A stretch of DNA of 64,000 bases, from assembly GCF_000204195.1 (NCBI RefSeq), contig NZ_AFBG01000020.1, positions 496,001 through 560,000 on the forward strand, given 5' to 3'. This document shows positions 9,047 to 18,083 of this stretch, one piece after another. Under the pieces are notes generated by a model, which saw only the letters and a list, made by a program, of their open reading frames with translations, made no database searches and was not told the DNA's origin. Source of the stretch: Acidovorax radicis N35. Lineage in GTDB: Bacteria; Pseudomonadota; Gammaproteobacteria; Burkholderiales; Burkholderiaceae_C. The position numbers were made by a program, and so were the translations under genes. The number at the start of each line of letters is the position of its first letter. The first letter of the stretch is position 1.

Positions 9047-9745
9047 TCACGTGCGCCGTGTGCCCGCAGTGCTGCGGCGGTGGTGCCAGAAGGCAGCCAT
9101 GCCCATCAGCAGTGCCAGCAGCATCAGGCCGTACTCGCTCAGCGTGGGGATGTTGGTGGCCGCCACTGCGCCACCGATCTGCACATTGCCCGCCAGGGAC
9201 GCAAAGTTCTGGTTCACCACGGCACCGGGGCCGAGGTTGATGACCGCCGTGCCGCCGCCAGAGGAGATCAGCTGAATGTTTTGTCCTGGCGCGCCCTGCA
9301 GCGTCAAGGTGCCCAGCACGATGATGTTGGTGCCCGCCGGAATGACGAAGGTGCGGCCCGTGGTGCTGCTCAGGGTCAGGTTCTGGAACACCAGCGTGCC
9401 CGACAGCTGGCTCGTGTTGCCGGTGCAACCGTCCGTGAGCGCCACCGTGCCGGACCCGGGATTGAAAGTGCCTGAACTACTCAGGTCACCGCCCACGGTC
9501 AGCAGACCGGAGCCGCCGTTGAACACTCCCGTGCCAGCGACGTTAAGGTTGCCGCTGGTCGAGAACTGGCCCGTAATTATGTTCAAGGAGCCCTCTACCT
9601 GCACGGGGAGGCACCCCATGTCGATAGAGCCGCCGGGCACGTCGAATGAACTTCCTGCAGGGATGGTGAATTGTGCCCAGGCAGGTGCTACCAGGCCGCA
9701 GCAAAGCGCAGCCATGGCTGCCATTTGGCGAAATATCGATTTCAT
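9047..9745 (-). CDS. IPTL-CTERM surface protein
   Basis: A 232-residue exported protein. It has a Sec signal peptide (residues 1-24, ending APAWA) and a Gly/Ser/Thr-rich body with repeated short beta-strand motifs ([24 protein letters not shown]), suggestive of a beta-helix. The C-terminal sorting signal has NIPTLSEYG, a hydrophobic helix ([14 protein letters not shown]) and a basic tail (HHRRS). This is the IPTL-CTERM signal, which in other bacteria is linked to a dedicated exosortase. The usual Trp of IPTLSEWG is Tyr here. No exosortase gene is in the window. It appears to be the first gene of the collagen cluster. Confidence 0.88.
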   Translation of the reverse strand: MKSIFRQMAAMAALCCGLVAPAWAQFTIPAGSSFDVPGGSIDMGCLPVQVEGSLNIITGQFSTSGNLNVAGTGVFNGGSGLLTVGGDLSSSGTFNPGSGTVALTDGCTGNTSQLSGTLVFQNLTLSSTTGRTFVIPAGTNIIVLGTLTLQGAPGQNIQLISSGGGTAVINLGPGAVVNQNFASLAGNVQIGGAVAATNIPTLSEYGLMLLALLMGMAAFWHHRRSTAGTRRT

Positions 9746-9902
9746 TGAACTCCCTCGGGTTGCGCGGCGGCCCTCTTTGTGGGGCCAAGAGGCGGCGCGT
9801 CTGGTCTTGAATCAGGGTGGCTGGACATGGGGCTGCTGGCTGTTGGCACGGTGCGCCGGTATGGCTGGCAACCCCGGGATCGGGTTTGATTGGTGATGGA
9901 TG

Positions 9903-9932
9903 ATTATCAAAATCTGCAGGGATTGCAAACAA
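9903..9932 (-). promoter_or_regulatory. Candidate promoter for the IPTL/collagen cluster
   Basis: On the minus strand, TTGTTT (9927-9932) and GATAAT (9903-9908) are spaced by 18 bases and resemble a sigma-70 promoter. The surrounding 60 bases are clearly AT-rich compared with the rest of the region. This would give a leader of roughly 150 bases before the IPTL gene. Confidence 0.4.
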
Positions 9933-9973
9933 TTTTTAACCAAACTATCGGAACTTGACAGACCGCCCGCCGT

Positions 9974-12640
9974 TCACCAATCTTCCTTGACCGCCATCAC
10001 CGCATCGCGCCCAGCCGCAGCCCGCCCTGCCAGCCACGCCGTCACCGTGCCCGAGGCGACCACGGCCACACACAAGCCCAGCAGGCGCCCGGTGGGCAGG
10101 CTGAGGTCCATGGTCCAGTGAAAGCTTTGCGGGTTGACCACGTGCACCAAGACCACCGATACGGCCAGGCCCAGCAGCAAGCCTGCGGCCGCGCCCACGC
10201 CAGTCCAGGCAGCGCCCTCGCCAGCCACCACTGCCAGGATCTGGCGGCGCGTCAGACCCAGGTGGGCGAGCAGGCCAAACTCCTTGCGGCGCGCCAGAAT
10301 CTGGGCGCTGAAGCTGGCGGCCACACCAAACAGGCCGATGCCGATGGCCACGGCCTGCAGCCAGTAGGTGACGGCGAAGCTGCGGTCAAAAATGCGCAGC
10401 GAGCGCTCGCGGATCGCGCCCACCGAGACGAATTCCACCAGGGCCTCGTCCGCCGCGCTGGTGCCGTCCCGGGCCGGGGGCACGCGGCCCGCCTGGGCTG
10501 CCGCCAATGCGCGGATCGCATCCTGCAACGCCGTGATGTTGATCTCTTCTGCGGGCCACAGCGCCAGGTCGCTGGTGCGGGCGTCGCCCGTCAGGCGCAG
10601 CCACACGGCGCGGTCCATCGCCACGGCGCCCGACTGCCGTGCATAGTCGCGCCACACGCCTGCTATGTAAAAGATAGCTGGTTGCGCTTGTCTATCAAGC
10701 GCCAAGGGGGTAAAAGCATCAGAAAGTGCGGGCCACTCCATGCCGGGGCGCAGTCCATACAGGTCCACCACCGCCTCGCTGACGTAGACGCCAGTGCGCC
10801 CGGCGGGCACGGGCAGGGCTTCGCCCACCAGGGGCAGGTGGCGGGCGGGGGCGGTGCCCAGCGGGCGGCTGATGACCATGAGCGCGGGGCGCGTGGCGTC
10901 GAGCTGCAGCGGGCTGGCGCGCAGGGCTTGCACACGCGCGAGGCCGGGCAACTGTGCGACGGACTCGGCGAAGCCTGCTGGCAGCAGTGCGGCCTCGCTG
11001 CCCGGCGCACCCAGGGCCGAGCGCACATACAGGGGCGATGGCAGCACAGCGTCCAGCCACTGCGTGACCGAGCCACGAAAGCTTGACACCATCACCGTCA
11101 GCGCGACGGCCAGGCTCAGGCTGGCCACCACCCCGCCTACCGCGATAGCGGCCGTGCCACGCATGCGCCGAGCGCGCTCCAGTGCCAGCAGCGCCAGGGC
11201 GTGGCGTGCGGCCAGCGGCTGCAGGCGGTGCAGTAGCCAGGCCATGGCCCAGGGCAGCACGGCAATGCCACCCACCAGCAGCAGGCCGATGGCCAGGTAG
11301 GCGGCCAGTGGTATGTCAAAAACGGGTGGTGCGCTAGTCAGTATTGCGCCAATAGCTATCAAAATGATACCAATCCAGCCTTGGTCCGCCTGGCTGGACA
11401 CCGTGCCCAGGCCTTTCAAGGTTTGCGCGGGCGGCAGCGTCTGCGCGGCGCGCGCGGGCCACCAGCCACCCACCAGTGCTGCCAGCACACCCAGTGCGCC
11501 ATAGGCCAGGGCTGCTGGCGCGCTCCACTGCAGAACCGGCTGCACCCCTGCAAAGTAGCCACCGCCCAGGTCGCCCCCCAGCAGCCGCAGCGCAGCGGCG
11601 GCCAGGGCCGTGCCCAGGGCGATGCCGGCGGCGCTGCCCACCAGGCCCAGCACGGCGGATTCGGCCAGCACCAGCGCCAGGCGCTGGCGCGGTGTGGCGC
11701 CCAGCACGGCCAGCAGCGCGAACTGCGGCGCGCGCTGTGCCACGCTGAGCGCCAGCACCGAGAACACCAGGAACGCCCCCGTGAACAACGCCACCAGCGC
11801 CAGCACAGTCAGGTTCACGCGGTAGGCGCGTGACAGATTGCTGATGCGCTGCGCCGCATCGCCCGGCTGCGCAAACACCACCTGCGCCGGCCAGCCGGGC
11901 TGGGCGCGCACGGCCTGCTCCCACGCGCTGCGGTCGGTGCCGGGCTGAAGCTGCAGGTCGATGCGGCTGAGCTGGCCGGCGCGGCCAAACAGGTCTTGTG
12001 CGGCACCGATGTCCATCACTGCCAGCGGTGCGCCCCCCGCAGCCACCGTGCCGGCAACGCGCACCGGCCATTGCTGCAGCCCGGCCTGCAGCAGCAACTG
12101 TGGCGACGGTTCTGCCGAGGTGGGGGGCGTGGTGGGCAGGCCCAGAGCCTGCAGCGCTGCTGTATTGAGGAACACCGTGGCCGGTGCAAAGAGGGCGAGC
12201 CGGTCGGCGCCCGCCCAGGGCCGTGGCATGAGCGCGGGGGCCATGGCGGGCAGCAACAGGGCGTCCACGCCCAGCACGCGCAGTGGCGTGGGGGGTGGAG
12301 TGGGTACGGTCGCCGTACCCGACCCCTGCCGCAGGGCCCGCGCCACGGCCGACAGCTCCAGCAGCGGGCTGGCGCGTGCCACCTGCGGATGGGTGGCAAG
12401 CTGCCCGTACAGTGCCTCAGGCAAACTACCCTGCATGGCCCGAAGCTCCAGGTCAGGTTGCCCGTTGACGGCTCGCACGGCCTGGGAGAATTCGTCCAGC
12501 GCAGACGCGTTGATCACATGCACCGCAAACGCCAGCGCCACGCCCAGCATCACCGCCGCCACTGCCGCAGCACTGCGCCAGGGGTGGTGGCGCAGGTCCT
12601 GCCAGGAGAAGGTGCGAAGCAGCGCAAGCATGGCCTGCAT
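9974..12640 (-). CDS. FtsX/LolC-type ABC transporter permease
   Basis: An 888-residue inner-membrane protein with two FtsX/MacB-type permease modules. A first helix lies near residues 20-40 (SAAAVAAVMLGVALAFAVHV) and is followed by a long periplasmic domain. Three helices follow near one third, then a second helix, second periplasmic domain and final helices. This layout is that of large permeases that work with LolD-like ATPases to move lipids or hydrophobic compounds out of the inner membrane. A matching ATPase gene is at 25.6 kb and a lipocalin-like gene at 3.7 kb on the same strand. Two in-frame copies of the dispersed palindrome lie inside it. The start is ATG 12640 or 12631. Confidence 0.88.
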   Translation of the reverse strand: MQAMLALLRTFSWQDLRHHPWRSAAAVAAVMLGVALAFAVHVINASALDEFSQAVRAVNGQPDLELRAMQGSLPEALYGQLATHPQVARASPLLELSAVARALRQGSGTATVPTPPPTPLRVLGVDALLLPAMAPALMPRPWAGADRLALFAPATVFLNTAALQALGLPTTPPTSAEPSPQLLLQAGLQQWPVRVAGTVAAGGAPLAVMDIGAAQDLFGRAGQLSRIDLQLQPGTDRSAWEQAVRAQPGWPAQVVFAQPGDAAQRISNLSRAYRVNLTVLALVALFTGAFLVFSVLALSVAQRAPQFALLAVLGATPRQRLALVLAESAVLGLVGSAAGIALGTALAAAALRLLGGDLGGGYFAGVQPVLQWSAPAALAYGALGVLAALVGGWWPARAAQTLPPAQTLKGLGTVSSQADQGWIGIILIAIGAILTSAPPVFDIPLAAYLAIGLLLVGGIAVLPWAMAWLLHRLQPLAARHALALLALERARRMRGTAAIAVGGVVASLSLAVALTVMVSSFRGSVTQWLDAVLPSPLYVRSALGAPGSEAALLPAGFAESVAQLPGLARVQALRASPLQLDATRPALMVISRPLGTAPARHLPLVGEALPVPAGRTGVYVSEAVVDLYGLRPGMEWPALSDAFTPLALDRQAQPAIFYIAGVWRDYARQSGAVAMDRAVWLRLTGDARTSDLALWPAEEINITALQDAIRALAAAQAGRVPPARDGTSAADEALVEFVSVGAIRERSLRIFDRSFAVTYWLQAVAIGIGLFGVAASFSAQILARRKEFGLLAHLGLTRRQILAVVAGEGAAWTGVGAAAGLLLGLAVSVVLVHVVNPQSFHWTMDLSLPTGRLLGLCVAVVASGTVTAWLAGRAAAGRDAVMAVKEDW
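10661..10720 (-). repeat. Dispersed palindromic element, copy 1 (inside permease gene)
   Basis: In the sense strand of the permease gene this element reads TTGGCGCTTGAT, AGACAAGCGCAA and CCAGCTATCTTTTAC. It adds the peptide PLALDRQAQPAIFYI to a periplasmic segment without breaking the frame. The core is an inverted repeat, GCGCTTG and CAAGCGC. Confidence 0.75.
11313..11368 (-). repeat. Dispersed palindromic element, copy 2 (inside permease gene)
   Basis: This copy has the opposite orientation relative to the gene. The sense reading gives IILIAIGAILTSAPPVF inside a membrane segment. Flanking hallmarks are TTGATAGCTATTGGCGC and ACTAGCGCACC. It is more diverged than the other copies. Confidence 0.6.
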
Positions 12641-12812
12641 TGTGGCTGCTGGCGGGGCGCCTGGCGGATCCGGCGGATGAACGTCGCATGGCAACCCGAC
12701 CGCTGGGTTGCCCGGGTTGGTGCTTGGCTTGGATGCCCAGGCCAGCCTCGGCCCGGTAGTTGGCATTCCTTGTCAGAAGTGCCAACCATGAACGCTCTCT
12801 TGTACCGCTTGT

Positions 12813-13574
12813 CTAGCGTAGTGACAGCCCGGTCGCCGCGCGTGCCAGCAGTTCGCGGGCGGTGTCCAGGTCCGAGCCGACATGGCGATCAATGCGCCGG
12901 ATGAAGGGGCAGGTGAGCACGGCCAATGCATGCCCCTGGGGCCCGAGGATGGGCATCGAAATATCCGTGACGCCATAGGCCTGCTGGCTGTCGCCTTGCC
13001 AGTGTCCCAGCGTGCGGATGTGGTCCAGAATGGCCTGCAGCTCGGCCTCCGGCATGGGCACCTCACCCTCCAGCGCGTCGTGTTCTGCCAGCATTTCGGT
13101 GCGGCGCTGCTCGGACTGAAACGCCAGCACCACATGGCCCGATCCGGTGTCGATCAGGCTCACCCGCACCCCGAGCCGGATGGACAACCCCCAGTTGCCC
13201 GGGCCATTGACCTGCGCTACCACGGTGATGTTGCCCCGGTTGTAGATGCCCAGGTGGCACGACTGCTCGGCCGCCGTGGCAAAGGCTTCCATCGCAGGCA
13301 GGGCCTGCGCCACCAGCCTTTCGATGGGCGGGTGCCGGTGCCCCAGCACAAACAGCTTGAGGCTGAGCGCATAGCGGTCGCCTTGCTGCGACCGCGTGAC
13401 GTAGTCCCGCGCGACCAGGCGCTCGAGCATGCGGTAGATCTCGCTCGGCCCGCGGCCCATGGCCTTCACGATCTCGGCGCGTGTGAGGCCGTGCGGCTGC
13501 TCTGCCAGCAGCTCGAGGATGTCCAGCCCTTTGTCGAGGGCGGGGGCGCGGTAGCGGTCGTTGGGTTCTGTCAT
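12813..13574 (-). CDS. IclR-family transcriptional regulator of the fucose island
   Basis: A 253-residue regulator. The N-terminal winged helix-turn-helix (residues 10-75, ALDKGLDILELLAEQPHGLTRAEI) is followed by the IclR effector-binding domain, including GVRVSLIDTGSGHVVLAF and DISMPILG. It is divergent from the first catabolic gene, and the 230-base gap holds clear palindromes. By analogy with IclR proteins in sugar-acid clusters, it probably represses the island until a pathway intermediate such as a keto-deoxy acid binds (inference). Confidence 0.9.
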   Translation of the reverse strand: MTEPNDRYRAPALDKGLDILELLAEQPHGLTRAEIVKAMGRGPSEIYRMLERLVARDYVTRSQQGDRYALSLKLFVLGHRHPPIERLVAQALPAMEAFATAAEQSCHLGIYNRGNITVVAQVNGPGNWGLSIRLGVRVSLIDTGSGHVVLAFQSEQRRTEMLAEHDALEGEVPMPEAELQAILDHIRTLGHWQGDSQQAYGVTDISMPILGPQGHALAVLTCPFIRRIDRHVGSDLDTARELLARAATGLSLR

Positions 13575-13759
13575 GGAGAAAAAGGAGTGCTTGCAGCGCT
13601 ACGGATTCAGGGGGGCGGAATGGAGTGTCCCTTGGCGCCGGTCAGCGCGCAGAAAAAGCGGCTTCACCTTACCAGAGGGTATCCCGGTCGCGGGACATCG
13701 GCCAGGGCAGGGTAAGCACTGATTGGATGGCAGTCGTCGCCTTTGTACATTATTTTCTA

Positions 13760-13783
13760 ATGAACAAAAAGTTCATATATGAA
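13760..13783. promoter_or_regulatory. Overlapping palindromes, likely IclR operator
   Basis: ATGAAC-5-GTTCAT (13760-13776) is a perfect inverted repeat, and TTCATATATGAA (13772-13783) is a second one that overlaps it. Both lie 22-45 bases upstream of the first catabolic gene, in an unusually AT-rich stretch. This is the typical size and shape of an IclR-family operator. Confidence 0.6.
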
Positions 13784-13804
13784 GTTACAGAACAAAGGTA
13801 CTCC

Positions 13805-14557
13805 ATGAGACTGCAAGGCAAAACCATCCTGATCACCGCCGCTGGCCAAGGCATTGGTCGCGCCAGCGCACTGGCCTGTGCCCGCGAAGGCGCCCAGGTC
13901 ATCGCCACCGACCTCAACCCAGCCTTGCTGGCGCGGCTGGCCCAGGATGGAGCGGGGCTCACGACCCATGTGCTGGATGTGCGCGACAGCGCTGCCGTGG
14001 TGGCCCTGGCTGCGCAGCTGCCTGCGCTGGACGGGCTCTTCAATTGCGCGGGCTACGTGCACAACGGCAGCGTGCTTGAATGCGACGAGGCAGCGTGGGA
14101 CTTCAGCATGGACCTCAACGTCAAAGGGGCCTACCGCGTGGCGCGGGCCTTCCTGCCGGGCATGCTGGCCCGGATGGAGCGCGCGGGCACCAGTGGCTCC
14201 ATCGTGAACATGGCTTCGATGGCCTCGTCGATCAAAGGCTTCCCGAACCGGTTCGTCTATGGCGCCAGCAAGGCTGCCGTCATCGGCATGAGCAAGGCGA
14301 TCGCGGCGGATTTCGCCCGCGTGGGCCTGCGCTGCAATGCGCTGTGCCCGGGCACGGTGGACACGCCATCCCTGCGCGAGCGCATTGCGGGCGCTGCCGA
14401 CCCGGTGCAGGCCGAGAAGGACTTCATCGCGCGCCAGCCGCTGGGCCGCCTGGCCACGGTGGACGACATCGCCCCCCAGGTGGTGTACCTGCTGAGCGAC
14501 GAGTCCCGCTTCGTGACTGGACAAGCGGTGCTCGTCGACGGTGGCGTGACCATCTGA
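13805..14557 (+). CDS. SDR dehydrogenase, predicted 2-keto-3-deoxy-L-fuconate 4-dehydrogenase
   Basis: A 250-residue short-chain dehydrogenase. The N-terminal motif is TAAGQGIG (nucleotide binding), the acid-alcohol motif is NCAGYVHNG, and the catalytic Tyr-Lys pair is YGASKAA. It contains many features of the 2-keto-3-deoxy-L-fuconate dehydrogenase/BDH2 branch: LDVRDSAAVV, DFSMDLNVK and CPGTVDTPSLRERI. It would oxidise KDF to 2,4-diketo-3-deoxy-L-fuconate with NAD+. The ATG at 13805 directly opens the Rossmann motif; the longer in-frame extension lacks any coding signal and runs through the operator region. Confidence 0.85.
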   Translation: MRLQGKTILITAAGQGIGRASALACAREGAQVIATDLNPALLARLAQDGAGLTTHVLDVRDSAAVVALAAQLPALDGLFNCAGYVHNGSVLECDEAAWDFSMDLNVKGAYRVARAFLPGMLARMERAGTSGSIVNMASMASSIKGFPNRFVYGASKAAVIGMSKAIAADFARVGLRCNALCPGTVDTPSLRERIAGAADPVQAEKDFIARQPLGRLATVDDIAPQVVYLLSDESRFVTGQAVLVDGGVTI

Positions 14558-14591
14558 GCGGCAACGCCATTCAGCACCGGTAGCCCTGCCC

Positions 14592-15461
14592 ATGACGCGC
14601 ATCGACTCGCACCAGCACTTCTGGAACCCAGCACGCGGTGACTACACCTGGCTGCGTGCCGATGAGCCCGCGCTTGCGCCGCTGTTGCGTGCGTTCATGC
14701 CTTGCGATCTGGAGCCCACGCTCCAGGCCACGGGCACCGTCCGCACCGTGCTGGTCCAGGCTGCAGACTCGGTGGCGGAAACCGAATTCCTGTTGGGACT
14801 CGCCGCAGAGCATGACTTCATCGGCGGTGTGGTCGGCTGGGTGGACCTGAGCCGCAGCGACGCGGCCGCCACGCTGGAGGCGCTGTCGCGGTACCCGCAG
14901 TTCAAGGGCGTGCGCCCCATGCTGCAGGACCTGCCGGACGTCGATTGGATCGAGCGCGCGCCGCGTGCGGACGCCGTGCAGGCACTGAGCCGGCTGGGCT
15001 TGCGCCTGGACGCGCTGGTCAAGCCGGAGCACCTGCCATCGCTGCTGCGCTTTCTGCACGCCTGGCCCGACCTGCAGGTCGTGGTGGACCACGCTGCCAA
15101 GCCGCAGCTGGCCCAGGGCTGGCATGCCGACTGGGCGCCCCTGTGGCGCCGCTGCATGGCCGAGCTGGCGGCACTGCCGCGCGTGCACTGCAAGTTTTCG
15201 GGCCTGCTGACCGAGCTGCAGCCACAGCAGCGCACATCGGCCGAGGCCTGCGTGGCCGCAGTGCGGCCGGTGTGGGATGCGCTGCTCGAAGGATTCGGCC
15301 CGGCGCGGCTGATGTGGGGCAGCGATTGGCCCGTGGTCACGCTGGCCAGCAGCTATGGCCAATGGCTGGCCACCGCCGGCGTGTTGATCGGCCAGTTGCC
15401 GCCGGCTGACCAGGACGCGGTGTGGCGCAGCACCGCACAGCGCTTTTATGGCATTGCATGA
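14592..15461 (+). CDS. Amidohydrolase-family L-fuconolactonase (predicted)
   Basis: A 289-residue amidohydrolase-2/COG3618 lactonase. The N-terminal metal motif is [18 protein letters not shown] supplies a later metal-binding His, and WGSDWPV the catalytic Asp. This family hydrolyses L-fucono- or L-rhamnono-lactones formed by sugar dehydrogenases. Its place between the KDF dehydrogenase and the sugar importer, with the dehydratase nearby, supports L-fucono-1,5-lactone as substrate. The next gene starts 13 bases after its stop. Confidence 0.85.
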   Translation: MTRIDSHQHFWNPARGDYTWLRADEPALAPLLRAFMPCDLEPTLQATGTVRTVLVQAADSVAETEFLLGLAAEHDFIGGVVGWVDLSRSDAAATLEALSRYPQFKGVRPMLQDLPDVDWIERAPRADAVQALSRLGLRLDALVKPEHLPSLLRFLHAWPDLQVVVDHAAKPQLAQGWHADWAPLWRRCMAELAALPRVHCKFSGLLTELQPQQRTSAEACVAAVRPVWDALLEGFGPARLMWGSDWPVVTLASSYGQWLATAGVLIGQLPPADQDAVWRSTAQRFYGIA

Positions 15462-15474
15462 GGCCCAGGCAGCC

Positions 15475-16989
15475 ATGACATCTCCGCTCATCGAGATCCG
15501 CAACCTGTCCAAGGCCTTTGCCGGCGTGCGGGCGCTGGACAAGGCGCGCTTCGAACTCATCCCCGGCGAAGTCCATGCCCTCATGGGCGAGAACGGCGCG
15601 GGCAAGTCCACCCTGATGAAGGTGCTGTCCGGCATCTACCCGCGCGATGATGGCGAGGTGTTGGTGAGCGGGCAGCCCGCTGACATCGGCAGCCCGCGCG
15701 CCGCCCAGGCGCTGGGCATCGGCATCGTTCACCAGGAGCTCAACCTGATGAACCACCTGAGCGCCGCCCAGAACATCTTCATCGGCCGCGAGCCGCGCCA
15801 CAGGCTGGGCCTGGTGCTGGACGAGCATGCGCTCAACGCCCAGGCGCGTGCCATCTTCGAGCGCCTGAACCTTCAGCTCGACCCGCGCACGCTGGTGGGC
15901 GAGCTCACGGTGGCCAAGCAGCAGATGGTCGAGATCGCCAAGGCGCTGTCGTTCCAGTCGCGGGTGCTCATCATGGACGAGCCGACCGCCGCGCTGAACA
16001 ACGAAGAAGTCGCCGACCTGTTTCGCATCATCCGCCAGCTCAGGGCCGAGGGCGTGGGCATCGTCTACATCTCGCACAAGATGGACGAGCTGCAGCAGAT
16101 CGCCGACCGGGTCACGGTGATGCGCGATGGCCAGACCATCGCCACCGTGCCCATGGCGTCGACCAGCGTGGACAGCATCATCGGCATGATGGTCGGCCGC
16201 CAGCTCGAAGCCCTGGAAAAGCACGTACCCGACACCACGGGCAACGAGGTTGTGCTGCAGGTGCGGGGGCTGTGCCGCAAGGCGGCCATCGTGGATGTGG
16301 GCTTTGAGCTGCGGCGCGGCGAAATCCTGGGCTTTGCCGGGCTGATGGGCGCGGGGCGCACCGAGGTGGCGCGGGCCATCTTTGGTGCGGACCCCATCGA
16401 CGCTGGCGAAATCCATGTGCGGGGCCAGCGCGTCACCATCCGTTCGCCGCAGCAGGCGGTGGCGCTGGGCATCGGCTATCTGTCCGAAGACCGCAAGCAT
16501 TTTGGCCTGGCCACCGGGCTCGACGTCGAGACCAACATCGCCTTGTCGTCCATGCGCTCCTTTGCGCGGGGCGGCATCGTCCTGGACCAGGCCGCCCTGC
16601 GCAGCACGGCGCAAGCATACGTGCGCCAGCTGGGCATCAAGACGCCTTCGGTGCAGCAGCAGGTGCGCCTGCTTTCCGGCGGCAACCAGCAAAAGATCGT
16701 CATCGCCAAATGGCTGCTGCGCGACTGCGACATCCTGTTCTTCGATGAGCCCACGCGCGGCATCGATGTCGGCGCCAAGGCCGAGATCTACAAGCTCCTG
16801 AACGCCCTGGCCGAGCAGGGCAAAGCCATCGTCGTGATCTCTTCCGAGCTGCCCGAGGTGCTGCGCCTGTCGCACCGCGTGTTGGTGATGTGCGAGGGAC
16901 GCATCACCGGCGAGCTTTCGGCCGCCGATGCCACCCAGGAACGGATCATGGAACTCGCCACCCGGCGGCCCACCACGTTGACGAACTGA
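15475..16989 (+). CDS. Sugar ABC transporter ATP-binding protein, two ATPase domains (ribose type)
   Basis: A 504-residue RbsA/AraG/MglA-like protein with two fused ATPase modules. In the first, Walker A is GENGAGKS and Walker B is RVLIMDEPT. In the second, [12 protein letters not shown] replaces a regular Walker A, with [14 protein letters not shown] as signature and [15 protein letters not shown] as Walker B. A degenerate second Walker A is normal for this family. I start at the ATG at 15475 rather than one 9 codons earlier, which overlaps the lactonase stop. It should power a high-affinity importer for the island's sugar. Confidence 0.93.
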   Translation: MTSPLIEIRNLSKAFAGVRALDKARFELIPGEVHALMGENGAGKSTLMKVLSGIYPRDDGEVLVSGQPADIGSPRAAQALGIGIVHQELNLMNHLSAAQNIFIGREPRHRLGLVLDEHALNAQARAIFERLNLQLDPRTLVGELTVAKQQMVEIAKALSFQSRVLIMDEPTAALNNEEVADLFRIIRQLRAEGVGIVYISHKMDELQQIADRVTVMRDGQTIATVPMASTSVDSIIGMMVGRQLEALEKHVPDTTGNEVVLQVRGLCRKAAIVDVGFELRRGEILGFAGLMGAGRTEVARAIFGADPIDAGEIHVRGQRVTIRSPQQAVALGIGYLSEDRKHFGLATGLDVETNIALSSMRSFARGGIVLDQAALRSTAQAYVRQLGIKTPSVQQQVRLLSGGNQQKIVIAKWLLRDCDILFFDEPTRGIDVGAKAEIYKLLNALAEQGKAIVVISSELPEVLRLSHRVLVMCEGRITGELSAADATQERIMELATRRPTTLTN

Positions 16990-16994
16990 AGACC

Positions 16995-18029
16995 ATGCCA
17001 AAAGCCACACCGACATTGACGACGCCCACTGCATCGAAGGCCGGCCCCTGGGCCGCGATCAAAGAGCGGCTGTTTCGCGCCGAGACGCGGCAAAAGCTGC
17101 TGGCCTTCGCCAGCCTGCTCGCGCTGATGGCGTTCTTCACGGCCGCGTCCGGCAACTTCCTCAAGGCCGACAACATGGTGAGCATCCTGCAGGCCACGGC
17201 CGTCAATGGGGTGCTGGCCATCGCCTGCACCTTCGTCATCATCACTTCGGGCATCGACCTGTCGGTGGGCACGCTGATGACCTTCAGCGCCGTGATGGCC
17301 GGGGTGGTGCTGACCTACCTGGGGTTGCCGCTGCCCCTGGGCATTGCGGCGGCCATCCTCTCGGGGGCGTTGTGCGGGTTTATCTCGGGCGTGCTGATCG
17401 CCAAGCTCAAGATCCCGCCCTTCATTGCCACGCTGGGCATGATGATGCTGCTCAAGGGGCTGTCGCTCGTGATCTCGGGCACCAAGCCCATCTACTTCAA
17501 CGATACCGAAGGCTTCAGCGCCATCTCGCAGGACTCGCTGATCGGCGAGCTGCTGCCGTCGCTGCCCATTCCCAACGCGGTGCTGATCCTCTTCGTCGTG
17601 GCGGTGGCGGCCAGTTTCGTGCTGAACAAGACCATGCTGGGCCGCTACACGTTTGCCCTGGGCAGCAACGAAGAGGCTGTGCGCCTGTCGGGCGTGAACG
17701 TCGATTTCTGGAAGATCGTCGTCTATTCGGTCAGCGGCGGCATCTGTGGCATTGCCGGGCTGCTAATTGCCTCGCGGCTCAACTCTGCGCAGCCGGCGCT
17801 GGGGCAGGGCTACGAGCTGGATGCCATCGCCGCCGTGGTCATCGGTGGGACCTCGCTGGCGGGGGGCACCGGCACCATTCTCGGAACCATCATCGGCGCT
17901 TTCATCATGAGCGTGCTGACCAACGGGCTGCGCATCATGTCCGTGGCCCAGGAATGGCAGACCGTGGTGACCGGCGCCATCATCATTTTGGCCGTCTACA
18001 CCGACATCCTGCGGCGCCGCAGCCGCTGA
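16995..18029 (+). CDS. Sugar ABC transporter permease (ribose type)
   Basis: A 344-residue RbsC-family inner-membrane permease. It has a short cytoplasmic N-terminus and about ten hydrophobic segments. Conserved blocks include TSGIDLSVGTLMTFSAVMAG, ALGSNEEAVRLSGV (coupling loop) and VIGGTSLAGGTGTI. It lies 5 bases after the ATPase gene and pairs with itself in the usual 2:2 arrangement. The upstream in-frame extension is a shadow of the ATPase. Confidence 0.93.
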   Translation: MPKATPTLTTPTASKAGPWAAIKERLFRAETRQKLLAFASLLALMAFFTAASGNFLKADNMVSILQATAVNGVLAIACTFVIITSGIDLSVGTLMTFSAVMAGVVLTYLGLPLPLGIAAAILSGALCGFISGVLIAKLKIPPFIATLGMMMLLKGLSLVISGTKPIYFNDTEGFSAISQDSLIGELLPSLPIPNAVLILFVVAVAASFVLNKTMLGRYTFALGSNEEAVRLSGVNVDFWKIVVYSVSGGICGIAGLLIASRLNSAQPALGQGYELDAIAAVVIGGTSLAGGTGTILGTIIGAFIMSVLTNGLRIMSVAQEWQTVVTGAIIILAVYTDILRRRSR

Positions 18030-18083
18030 GGGCCGTCCATCCCGAGTTCCGCTTTTCCCACAACCACTAAAAGGAGACAAACC

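Noticed and set aside
15337..17034. 565-codon antisense frame over the sugar ABC ATPase
   Set aside because: The opposite strand encodes a full two-domain ATPase with all motifs; the antisense product has no recognisable domain.
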